Source of the DNA: Mycobacterium sp. PSTR-4-N
GTDB taxonomy: Bacteria; Actinomycetota; Actinomycetes; Mycobacteriales; Mycobacteriaceae
NCBI RefSeq assembly: GCF_022348085.1
Contig: NZ_JAKRFN010000004.1
Coordinates: 62,001 to 126,000, forward strand
DNA: 64,000 bases
Direction: 5' to 3'
A program made the position numbers and the translations under genes. The notes under the pieces were generated by a model. The model searched no databases. It had not been told where the DNA came from and worked only from the letters and a program-made list of their open reading frames with translations. Shown here one piece after another: positions 42,008 through 50,400 of the stretch (positions are counted from its first letter, which is position 1; the number at the start of each line of letters is the position of its first letter).

Positions 42008-44142
42008 CCACCGGCGTGCACGCGCTTCCGGGCGAGATGGACTACCACGCCCTGAACGCGATGCTCAATCTGTACGACGCCGACGGCAAGATCCAGTTCG
42101 ACAAGGATGTGCAGGCGGCGCGGGAGTACTTCCTGCAGCACGTCAACCAGAACACGGTGTTCTTCCACAGTCAGGACGAGAAGCTCGATTACCTGATCGA
42201 GAAGGAGTACTACGAGCGCGAGGTGCTCGACCAGTACTCGCGCAATTTCGTCAAGACGCTGCTGGACCGCGCGTACGCCAAGAAGTTCCGGTTCCCGACG
42301 TTCCTGGGCGCGTTCAAGTACTACACCTCCTACACGCTCAAGACGTTCGACGGGAAGCGCTACCTCGAGCGCTTCGAGGACCGTGTGGTGATGGTGGCGC
42401 TGACGCTGGCGTCCGGCGACACCACGCTGGCCGAGAAGCTGGTCGACGAGATCATGGACGGCCGCTTCCAACCGGCCACCCCCACGTTCCTGAACTCGGG
42501 CAAGAAGCAGCGCGGCGAGCCGGTGAGCTGCTTCCTGCTGCGCATCGAGGACAACATGGAGTCGATCGGTCGCTCCATCAACTCGGCACTGCAGCTGTCG
42601 AAGCGCGGTGGCGGAGTGGCGTTGCTGTTGAGCAACATTCGCGAGCACGGCGCGCCGATCAAGAACATCGAGAACCAGAGCTCGGGCGTCATCCCGATCA
42701 TGAAGTTGCTCGAGGATTCGTTCTCCTACGCCAATCAGCTGGGTGCCCGCCAGGGCGCCGGTGCGGTGTACCTGCACGCCCACCATCCCGACATCTACCG
42801 GTTCCTCGACACCAAGCGCGAGAACGCCGACGAGAAGATCCGCATCAAGACGCTGTCGCTCGGTGTCGTCATCCCCGACATCACGTTCGAGCTGGCGAAG
42901 AAGAACGAGGACATGTACCTCTTCTCGCCCTACGACGTGGAGAAGGTCTACGGCGTCGGTTTCGCCGACATCTCGGTGACCGAGAAGTACTACGAGATGG
43001 TCGACGACGCGCGGATTCGCAAGACCAAGATCAAGGCACGCGAGTTCTTCCAGACCCTCGCCGAGCTCCAGTTCGAATCCGGCTACCCGTACATCATGTA
43101 CGAGGACACGGTGAACCGGGCCAACCCGATCGACGGCAAGATCACCCACAGCAACCTGTGCTCGGAGATCCTGCAGGTGTCCACGCCGTCGGAGTTCAAC
43201 GACGACCTCTCGTATTCCAAGGTCGGCAAGGACATCTCCTGCAACCTCGGCTCGCTGAACATCGCCAAGGCCATGGATTCGCCGGACTTCGCGCAGACCA
43301 TCGAGGTCTCGATTCGCGCGTTGACCGCGGTCAGCGACCAGACGTCGATCACGTCGGTGCCGTCGATCGAACAGGGCAACAACGAATCCCACGCCATCGG
43401 TCTGGGGCAGATGAACCTGCACGGGTATCTGGCCCGCGAGCGGATCTTCTACGGGTCCGAAGAAGGCGTGGACTTCACCAACATGTACTTCTACACGGTG
43501 CTCTACCACGCGCTGCGGGCATCGAATCGCATTGCGATCGAACGGGGTCGGGCGTTCGGCGGGTTCGAGCGCTCCAAGTACGCATCGGGGGAGTTCTTCG
43601 ACAAGTACACCGACCAGGTGTGGGAGCCGTCCACCGACAAGGTGCGGCAGATCTTCGCCGACGCCGGCATCCGGATCCCGAACCAGGACGACTGGAAGCG
43701 GCTCAAGGAGTCGGTGCAGGAGCACGGCATCTACAACCAGAATCTGCAGGCCGTTCCGCCGACCGGGTCCATCAGCTACATCAACCACTCGACCAGCTCG
43801 ATCCACCCGGTGGCGAGCAAGATCGAGATCCGCAAGGAAGGCAAGATCGGTCGCGTTTACTACCCGGCGCCGTATCTGACCAACGACAACCTGGAGTACT
43901 ACCAGGATGCCTATGAGATCGGATACGAGAAGATCATCGACACCTATGCCGCGGCCACGCAGCACGTGGATCAGGGGCTGAGCCTGACGCTGTTCTTCAA
44001 GGACACCGCCACCACGCGCGATGTGAACAAGGCGCAGATCTACGCCTGGCGCAAGGGGATCAAGACGCTCTACTACATCCGGCTACGGCAGATGGCCTTG
44101 GAGGGCACTGAGGTGGAAGGTTGCGTCAGCTGCATGCTGTAG
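41974..44142 (+). CDS. nrdE: Class Ib ribonucleotide reductase, large subunit NrdE
   Basis: A 722-residue alpha subunit that reduces ribonucleoside diphosphates. Visible markers are the thiyl/substrate region with [31 protein letters not shown] (active-site Asn and Cys), the loop [19 protein letters not shown] and the C-terminal Cys717-Val-Ser-Cys720 pair that exchanges with NrdH. It lacks the N-terminal ATP-cone activity domain, as usual for class Ib. GTG 41974 with GGAAGGACC upstream gives the PPTV N-terminus of M. tuberculosis NrdE (Rv3051c). The small subunit gene nrdF lies 15 kb away, not in the operon. Confidence 0.97.
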   Translation: MPPTVTAAEPVTTGVHALPGEMDYHALNAMLNLYDADGKIQFDKDVQAAREYFLQHVNQNTVFFHSQDEKLDYLIEKEYYEREVLDQYSRNFVKTLLDRAYAKKFRFPTFLGAFKYYTSYTLKTFDGKRYLERFEDRVVMVALTLASGDTTLAEKLVDEIMDGRFQPATPTFLNSGKKQRGEPVSCFLLRIEDNMESIGRSINSALQLSKRGGGVALLLSNIREHGAPIKNIENQSSGVIPIMKLLEDSFSYANQLGARQGAGAVYLHAHHPDIYRFLDTKRENADEKIRIKTLSLGVVIPDITFELAKKNEDMYLFSPYDVEKVYGVGFADISVTEKYYEMVDDARIRKTKIKAREFFQTLAELQFESGYPYIMYEDTVNRANPIDGKITHSNLCSEILQVSTPSEFNDDLSYSKVGKDISCNLGSLNIAKAMDSPDFAQTIEVSIRALTAVSDQTSITSVPSIEQGNNESHAIGLGQMNLHGYLARERIFYGSEEGVDFTNMYFYTVLYHALRASNRIAIERGRAFGGFERSKYASGEFFDKYTDQVWEPSTDKVRQIFADAGIRIPNQDDWKRLKESVQEHGIYNQNLQAVPPTGSISYINHSTSSIHPVASKIEIRKEGKIGRVYYPAPYLTNDNLEYYQDAYEIGYEKIIDTYAAATQHVDQGLSLTLFFKDTATTRDVNKAQIYAWRKGIKTLYYIRLRQMALEGTEVEGCVSCML

Positions 44143-44163
44143 CTGACGCCCGACCACAGTGCG

Positions 44164-44200
44164 GTGTCATACGCGACACGCCGCGACGGGCGTATGACAC
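44164..44200. terminator. Intrinsic terminator after nrdE
   Basis: GTGTCATACGC (44164-44174) and GCGTATGACAC (44190-44200) form a perfect 11-bp stem with a 15-nt loop, followed by TTCACTTTC. It lies between convergent nrdE and the DUF5997 gene and can serve both strands. Confidence 0.75.
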
Positions 44201-44214
44201 TTCACTTTCGGCGG

Positions 44215-44601
44215 TCAATCGCCGGCGGCCTGCTCCGCGCGCAACGCCTTGAGCCGTCGTTCCTCGCGCAGCACGTTCTGGTAGCTCTCGCGTTCGGCCA
44301 CCAGCCAGTCCGGCTTGTCGGCCAGCAACGCGTCGATCTGCTCGGTGGTCAGCGCCTCGGTGACCCCGCCGCGGGCCAGCCCCGCGATCGACACACCGAG
44401 CTTGGCCGCCACCAGGTTCTTCGGGTGCGGGCCGTTCTTGCGCAGCTCCTGCAGCCATGGCGGTGGATCGGCCTGCAGCGCCGCGAGCTCGTCGCGGGTG
44501 ATGGCGCTGCTCTGGAAGTCCTCGGGCGTCGCCGGCAGGTAGACGTCCAACTTCTTGGCCGCCGTGGCGGGCTTCATCGACTGCGAATTGGGCCTGCTCA
44601 T
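44215..44601 (-). CDS. DUF5997-family protein
   Basis: A 128-residue soluble protein of unknown function. It begins with the conserved segment ATAAKKLDVYLPATPEDFQ and has FQSSAITRDELAAL, PPPWLQELRKNGPHPKNLVAAKLGVSIAGLARGG and a charged helical tail. The middle (LGVSIAGLARGGVTEALTTEQIDALLADKPDWL) resembles a helix-turn-helix or short helical DNA-binding unit. The gene is regularly paired divergently with an HTH-less LysR-type binding protein in actinobacteria, which suggests a two-part regulator (inference). ATG 44601 lies 7 nt from a TACCCT -10 hexamer, so it is leaderless. Confidence 0.75.
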   Translation of the reverse strand: MSRPNSQSMKPATAAKKLDVYLPATPEDFQSSAITRDELAALQADPPPWLQELRKNGPHPKNLVAAKLGVSIAGLARGGVTEALTTEQIDALLADKPDWLVAERESYQNVLREERRLKALRAEQAAGD

Positions 44602-44608
44602 GCCGCTC

Positions 44609-44624
44609 AGGGTATCGGTAGCCT
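44609..44624. promoter_or_regulatory. Overlapping divergent leaderless promoters
   Basis: TACCCT on the minus strand (44614-44609) lies 7 nt before ATG 44601, and TAGCCT on the plus strand (44619-44624) lies 6 nt before GTG 44631. Both fit TANNNT. With only 29 bp between the start codons the -35 region of each promoter must lie inside the other gene. Confidence 0.55.
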
Positions 44625-44630
44625 GAGGCC

Positions 44631-45371
44631 GTGCATCCGCCCTCGCTCACCGTCGGTTACGTCCCAGGAGGGACGCCGGCGAAATGGGCTCGTAAGTGGG
44701 CGCAGCGCCATCCGCGAGTCCGGCTCGAGCTCACGACGATCCCCGCGGCCGACGCCGCCGACGCGGTGCGCGCCGGTGCCGTCGACGTCGCGGTGCTCCG
44801 CCTGCCCACCGACACCGTAGGGCTCGCGGTCATTCCGCTCTACGAGGAGACCACCGTGGCCGTCGTCGCAGCGGATCACCTGCTGAGCGCCGCGGACGAG
44901 ATCACCGCCGCCGACCTCGCCGACGAACCACGGCTCGTGCCTCACGACGACGTCGTCGACTGGCCCGACGCACCCGGTGACCCCGCCGCCCATCGACCCG
45001 AGAACACCGCAGCGGCAATCGAACTCGTCGCCGCCGGAACGGGCGTGCTGATAGTCCCGCAATCGCTGGCGCGGCTGCACCACCGCCGCGACGTCACCTT
45101 CCGGCCCATCGCCGACGCGCCCACCTGTGCCGTCGCGCTCGCCGTGCCCGAGGGGCCGCAATCGGCACTCGTCGACGATTTCATCGGCGTCGTTCGCGGC
45201 CGCAAGCCGGGCTCCTCGCGCGGTCAGACGGAGCCGGCCCCCAAGCGGACCGCGCGCGAGAAGACCTTGGCCAAGCAAGCCGCGCGGGCCGCTGCGGGCA
45301 AGGTCGCCCGCAAGCCCGACAAGCCCGTCAAGCCGGGCAAGCCCGGCAAGCCGGGCCGCCGGGGTCGCTGA
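44631..45371 (+). CDS. LysR-type substrate-binding domain protein without HTH
   Basis: A 246-residue protein that corresponds to the ligand-binding half of LysR regulators (LTVGYVPGGTPAKWARKWAQRHPRVRLEL ... GAVDVAVLRLP ... AAGTGVLIVPQSLAR). The normal N-terminal winged helix is missing because the frame starts directly at the first strand of the ligand domain. The last 45 residues are very basic and proline-rich, with repeated K-P-G units, and could bind nucleic acid. The divergent DUF5997 gene may provide the DNA-binding part (inference). GTG 44631 fits a leaderless start. Confidence 0.8.
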   Translation: MHPPSLTVGYVPGGTPAKWARKWAQRHPRVRLELTTIPAADAADAVRAGAVDVAVLRLPTDTVGLAVIPLYEETTVAVVAADHLLSAADEITAADLADEPRLVPHDDVVDWPDAPGDPAAHRPENTAAAIELVAAGTGVLIVPQSLARLHHRRDVTFRPIADAPTCAVALAVPEGPQSALVDDFIGVVRGRKPGSSRGQTEPAPKRTAREKTLAKQAARAAAGKVARKPDKPVKPGKPGKPGRRGR

Positions 45372-45385
45372 CGTCGGGCGCGCAC

Positions 45386-45967
45386 TCAGACCATCGGCGC
45401 GCGCGACGCGGTGAGGCCTGCGACGAGCAAGCCGACCACCCGGCGTGCGTCATACCGCTCATCCTTCTCCGCTCCGACACACAAATTGCCGACGCCCCTC
45501 AGGAATTCATACGCATCGACGTCTGCCCGGATCTCGCCCGCGACGGCTGCCTCCTCCAGCAGTCGGGTCGCGACGGGCAGTAGACGGTCGAGAAAATAGG
45601 TGTGCAGAGCCTCGAACTGGGCGTTGTCCGACTGCAGGGCCGCTGCCAGGCCGTGCTTGGTGACGAGGAAGTCGACGAACATGTCGATCCACAGTTGCAG
45701 CGCCGTATATGGCGAATGCTGTTGTAGCAGAGCGCTTCCCGCCACAGCGCAGCCCTCCATCTGATGCCGGAAGACGGCGATGACCAGGTCTGCCCGAGTG
45801 GGGAAATGGCGGTAGATGGTGCCCACGCCGACACCGGCGCGGGCGGCGACGGCCCGCACGGGTGCCTCGACGCCGGACTCGACGAAGGCCGCTGCGGCGG
45901 CGTCGAGCAGGGTGCGCTCGTTGCGCCTCGCATCGGCCCGCTTGCGTGGCCCCTCTGCCTCGGCCAT
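45386..45967 (-). CDS. TetR-family regulator
   Basis: A 193-residue TetR protein with RKRADARRNERTLLDAAAAAFVESG, then VAARAGVGVGTIYRHFPTRADL, the typical HTH and Y-R-H-F turn. The C-terminal domain is the TetR_C helical type often found in regulators of detoxifying enzymes. GAGGGAGGGCC before ATG 45967 is a strong ribosome site. Divergent from an LLM oxidoreductase gene with dyads in between, so it probably represses that gene and itself. Confidence 0.88.
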   Translation of the reverse strand: MAEAEGPRKRADARRNERTLLDAAAAAFVESGVEAPVRAVAARAGVGVGTIYRHFPTRADLVIAVFRHQMEGCAVAGSALLQQHSPYTALQLWIDMFVDFLVTKHGLAAALQSDNAQFEALHTYFLDRLLPVATRLLEEAAVAGEIRADVDAYEFLRGVGNLCVGAEKDERYDARRVVGLLVAGLTASRAPMV

Positions 45968-45993
45968 GGCCCTCCCTCGTCGGGGTTGCGAAA

Positions 45994-46035
45994 ACGGAAC
46001 ATCGCTCCGTATCGTTCGAACGGGAACAGTGTTCC
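45994..46035. promoter_or_regulatory. Tandem TetR operators between tetR and LLM gene
   Basis: GGAACA-g-TGTTCC (46023-46035) is a perfect 6-bp dyad and extends to a near-symmetric AACGGGAACA / TGTTCCGTTT. A second, weaker copy ACGGA...TCCGT lies at 45994-46010. Both share the motif CGGAAC. Two sites in a 118-bp divergent promoter are consistent with cooperative TetR repression. Confidence 0.55.
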
Positions 46036-46085
46036 GTTTCCGATCATGCCAGCCCGACCGGGCCACGAGACAAAGGACCGACGCC

Positions 46086-46955
46086 GTGTCGCACCCAGAG
46101 TTCGGACTCATGACCGCCCCGCAACAGGTCGACTACCGCGACGTACTGCGGGTGTGGCTCGAGGCCGATGGCGTGCCCGACATCGCCTCGGCGTGGTTGT
46201 TCGACCACCTCCTGCCGATCGCGGGCAGCCTCGACGGCCCGATCTTCGAGGGATGGACTCTGTTGTCGGCGCTTGCCGCGCAGACCGAGCGATTACGGGT
46301 CGGGCTGCTCGTGACAAGCAACCGCTTCCGGCCTCCGGCAATGCTCGCGAAAATCGCGACGACGGTCGACGTGGTGTCCGCCGGGCGGCTCGACTTCGGG
46401 ATCGGCGCCGGTTCGCGGCCCAGCCACCCCCTCGCTCGGCGTGAATACGACGCGCACGGCCTGCCGTACTCAGACGCCGACGATGCGGTGGCGAGCCTGG
46501 CCGAGGCCTGCGCCATGATGCGACGGCTGTGGACCGCTGATGCCCCATTCGACTTCGCCGGCGCCCACCACCGGGTGACCGGAGCGTTCGGCAACCCGAA
46601 GCCCGTCCAGCGGCCCCACCCGCCGATCGTCATCGGTGGCAGAGCCGCTGCGACACTGCGGGTGGTCGCCGAGCACGCGGACATCTGGAACATTCCAGGC
46701 GGTGACATCGCCGACGCCGCCGACCGTAGCGCGATGCTGGATCGCTACTGCGCGGACATCGGGAGGGACCCGGCCGAGATTCGCCGCTCCATCGCGTTGC
46801 CGGTGTCCTACGAGCGCCCCGCGGACACCCGGAAAGCAATCGTCGAAGCGGTCGATGCCGGCTTCGAGCACCTCGTGCTGATGCTCTCGGCGCCCTACCC
46901 GCAGGGCGTCGCGCGCTGGGTGGCGGACGAGATCATCGGTGCCTCGGTGCGCTAG
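46086..46955 (+). CDS. LLM-class flavin/F420-dependent oxidoreductase
   Basis: A 289-residue luciferase-like monooxygenase, shorter than average for the family. It has WLFDHLLPIAGSLDGPIFEGW, RLRVGLLVTSNRFRPPAMLAK and VVSAGRLDFGIGAGSRP (the conserved S-x-G-R-x-x-x-G-x-G-A turn), and PPIVIGGRAAATLRVVAEHADIWN. It probably uses F420H2 or FMNH2 to modify a small molecule recognised by the divergent TetR. GTG 46086 begins the family-like SHPEFGLM strand. Ends 4 nt into the convergent VOC gene. Confidence 0.85.
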   Translation: MSHPEFGLMTAPQQVDYRDVLRVWLEADGVPDIASAWLFDHLLPIAGSLDGPIFEGWTLLSALAAQTERLRVGLLVTSNRFRPPAMLAKIATTVDVVSAGRLDFGIGAGSRPSHPLARREYDAHGLPYSDADDAVASLAEACAMMRRLWTADAPFDFAGAHHRVTGAFGNPKPVQRPHPPIVIGGRAAATLRVVAEHADIWNIPGGDIADAADRSAMLDRYCADIGRDPAEIRRSIALPVSYERPADTRKAIVEAVDAGFEHLVLMLSAPYPQGVARWVADEIIGASVR

Positions 46956-47368
46956 ATCGTCAGCGTGCCGTCGGTGTTGATCGTCCACGCCGGGTTGAGT
47001 GCCACCTCCCAGACGTGCCCGTCGGGGTCGGCGAAGTAGCCCGAGTAGCCACCCCAGATCACTCGTTCGGCCGGCTTGAGCAGCGTCGCACCCGCGGCGA
47101 CGGCCTGCTCGAGCACGGCGTCGACGTCGGCTTCGGAGCGCTGATTGATCGCAATGGTGATGCCGCTGAACCGGCCGTCGACGGGATGGTGGGCGTCCTC
47201 GGCGAGATCAGCGCGGCCGAACAACGCCAACGCGATACCGGGCAGCTGATAGAACACCACGCCCTCGGGGGCGTCGTGGGGCTGCCAGCCCAGGCCGTCT
47301 TCGTAGAACCGGCGGGCCCGCGCGAGATCGTCGACACCGAGCGTGATCAAGCTGATGCGTTGCTCCAT
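46952..47368 (-). CDS. VOC (glyoxalase/bleomycin resistance-type) protein
   Basis: A 138-residue protein with two beta-alpha-beta-beta-beta modules: LITLGVDDLARARRFYEDGLGW in the first and FSGITIAINQRSEADVDAVLEQ ... YSGYFADPDGHVWEVALNP in the second, the latter with the metal-site glutamate. Such proteins isomerise, cleave or bind small electrophiles. Only one or two of the usual metal ligands can be seen, so it may be a binding protein. ATG 47368 is chosen because it starts directly before the first conserved strand. It lies immediately before the TIR-STAND gene in divergent orientation. Confidence 0.83.
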   Translation of the reverse strand: MEQRISLITLGVDDLARARRFYEDGLGWQPHDAPEGVVFYQLPGIALALFGRADLAEDAHHPVDGRFSGITIAINQRSEADVDAVLEQAVAAGATLLKPAERVIWGGYSGYFADPDGHVWEVALNPAWTINTDGTLTI

Positions 47369-47388
47369 GTCGCGACGGTAACGCCGCA

Positions 47389-47477
47389 CCCCGACAGGAC
47401 CAGCTTTCGCACCTCGATCATCGATCGCAGCAACGACGACTGCACTAGCCTTACCTGAACGTCAAATCCTGTCGGGG
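47389..47477. repeat. 11-bp inverted repeat flanking the divergent VOC/TIR promoter region
   Basis: CCCCGACAGGA (47389-47399) and TCCTGTCGGGG (47467-47477) are perfect reverse complements, 67 bp apart. The right copy lies just before the GTG of the TIR-STAND gene and the left copy about 20 bp from the VOC start. TAGCCT (47446-47451) between them is a candidate -10 for the TIR gene. They may be paired operator sites or arms of a long stem. Confidence 0.5.
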
Positions 47478-47487
47478 GGGCGAGCAC

Positions 47488-50400
47488 GTGTCACGCATCT
47501 TTCTCAGTCATTCGAGTCGAGACACCCGCGAGGCGATCGCACTCAAGCAGTGGCTGGTCGACCAGGCGCCCCCACTGGCAAACGAGATCTTTCTCGATGT
47601 CGATGCCCAGACAGGTCTTCAGACAGGCACGCGCTGGAAAGACGCGCTACGGCAAGCTAACAACAGGTGTGAGGCGGTCGTCTGCCTGCTCTCGCGCAAC
47701 TGGGAAGCCTCCCACGAGTGCAAGGTCGAATACCGCACCGCCGAGAATCTCAACAAGCAGATCTTCGTCGTGCGTCTCGAACCGTCCACGGGGAACGACC
47801 TCACGTCAGAATGGCAACGCTGCGACCTTTTCGGCGACGGGCCCAAGACGTCGATCGATGTCGGTGACGGCGACCCGGTCGAGTTCTCCACCGCGGGGCT
47901 CTATCGCTTGCGCGACGGAATCCGGGGCGCCGGCATCGGAGCGGACTCGTTCGTGTGGCCGCCACCGGGGGATCCCGGCCGGGCGCCCTACCGCGGATGG
48001 GAACCGCTCGACGAAGCCGACGCAGCGGTGTTCTTCGGCCGCGACGCCCAGATCGTGCGCGCCCTGGACACCCTGCGCGGTATGCGATTGTCCGCCGTGA
48101 CGTCGTTGTTCGTGGTCCTGGGACCGTCGGGCACCGGCAAGTCGTCCTTCCTGCGCGCCGGACTGCTGCCGCGGTTGCGGCGCGAAGACCGCAGATTCGT
48201 CGTGATGGACATCGTGCGCCCCGAACGTGACGTGCTCTCCGGGGACGCGGGCTTCGCGGCATCGATCTGCTCGACCCGCGCCCAGCTCGGTCTCTCAGCG
48301 CCCAGCCTCGGTGAGATCAAGGCGGCCTGCGCAGCGGGCGATGCGGCTGCGGTCGCGCAATGGGTGTCCGAGATTCGGCAGGTCGCGGCCGACAGACTGC
48401 TCGAGCGCGGTGACGACAGGGACGCTTCGGCTCCCACGCTGGTGCTGCCGCTGGATCAGGCCGAAGAACTGTTCAACGCCGAGACCAGCGACAGCGGGGA
48501 GAGGTTCCTGGCTCTGCTGCGGCAGGTGATCGACAGCGTCAACCGCGCCGACCTCGGGCTCCTCGTCGCGGCCACGATCCGCACGGACCGATTCGAGACC
48601 CTGCAGACGCACCCGCAATTGAGCGGGTTGGGTACCGCCCTGTTCGACGAACTCAAACCGATGCCGCCCACCCAGTTCAAAGAGGTCATCGTCGGACCCG
48701 CGGAACGCGCCAGCGGCAACGGGCGGCCCTTACGGATCGATCCCGAGCTGGTGGATCGGTTGCTGACGGACGCCGGAGTCGGCGCAGACACCCTGCCGAT
48801 GCTGGCGTTGACCCTCGCGCGCCTCTACGCCGACTACGGGAGCACAGGCGAACTGACCTCCAGTCACTACGACAGCCTGGGCGGGATGCTGCGCGTGGTG
48901 GAAACCGAGATCGACCAGGTCCTGTCGCGTGACCCGAACGAGCGCACCCGACAACTTCAGATCCTGCGGCAGGCGTTCATCCCATGGCTCGCGACGATCA
49001 ACCCCGACAGCGGGCAGCCCATGCGGCGGGTGGCGAAGGTGTCGGATCTGCCACCGCAGAGCCGCCCGCTGATCGACGCGATGGTCGCAGAACGGTTGAT
49101 GGTCAAAGACGTTCGTGGTGGAACCCCGGTGGTCGAGGTCGCCCTGGAAAGCCTCCTGCGACAGTGGGGGCAGCTTGCGGCTTGGCTCCGCGAGGAGCAC
49201 AAGGACCTGCGCGACGCCGACGACGTGATCCGCAGCGCCCAGTCCTGGCGAACGAGCGGACACGACCCCGCCTGGTTGCTGGAGGGCACCCGGCTCGCAG
49301 ACGCCACCGTGCTGGCGAACAAACCGGAGTTCAGGCAACGACTCGCCGAGATCCACGACTACCTCGATGCGTCCCATGCGCGCGAGGCGCAACGCCGCGA
49401 GGCCGAGGAGCGCCGCCGTCAGGATGAGCTGGCCGCAGCCCAGGAACGAGCCCGCTACGCCCAGGAGCAGCAGGCGGTGGCCGAGCGCCACACCGCAACT
49501 CTGCGCAAGCGCAGCCGCGTACTGCGTGCCGTGGTGGCGGTCACCGCCATCGTCGCGGTGATCGCCGCGATCGGTTTCGTTAGGGCGAACTCCGCCAGCA
49601 ACGAAGCGCAGCGGCAGTTCCGCGAAGCGACGAGTGCCCGGTTGACCAGCGACGCCCTGGCGATGATGCAAGGCACCCGTGGGGGCACCGACACCCGGGC
49701 ACTGCAGCAGCTGCTGGTCGCACGCGAGCTGGCGGCTACACCTGATGACTATGCGCTGACGACCATCGTCGAACAGGACGGCAACACCGCCAAGATCATC
49801 CCTGCACAGGGGCTCATGGTCGATGTCTCCTACAGTCCCGACAACAGACGCATCGCCGCTTCGGGGGTCGACGGATACGTGCGAGTCTGGGATGCCGATT
49901 CCGGGCAGCCGATCGGTGATCCGATGCCCGATCACACCGGCATGGCGCATGTGGCCTACAGCCCGGACGGTGATTCCCTGGTGACGGTCGACGGGGCCGG
50001 GACCATACGCATCTTCGCAGCGGACGGCTTGTCACTGACACACGAGATCGACAGCGACACCGAGATTCTCACCACGATCGCGTTCACCTCGGACGGTGAT
50101 CGGTTCGCCACCGTGGGCGAGAATCGGGTGATCCAGATCATCGATACGGCCAGCGGTTCCGCAGTACGCGAAATCCCGAGCGGGCATGGCGAGTACGTGA
50201 GTGCGCTCGCATTCAGCCCCGACGGCCGCCAACTGCTCTCCGGAAGTGAGGACGGCACCCTGCAGATGTGGGACGCCGCGACAGGAACGGCGGTGGGGCC
50301 ACGAATCGACGCCGGGGGCTTGGTCAACGATGTGGCATTTCGGCCCGACGGCCGTCGGTTCGCCAGCGGCGGCGATTCACTCATGCTCTGGGATGCCCAG

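Noticed and set aside
41893..43965. Long open frame (690 codons) on the minus strand across nrdE
   Set aside because: It is antisense to a clearly conserved nrdE and has no family features; high GC keeps antisense frames open.
45310..45371. K-P-G repeat at the 3' end of the LysR-like gene as a DNA repeat element
   Set aside because: The short direct repeats encode an in-frame basic tail and do not extend beyond the gene.
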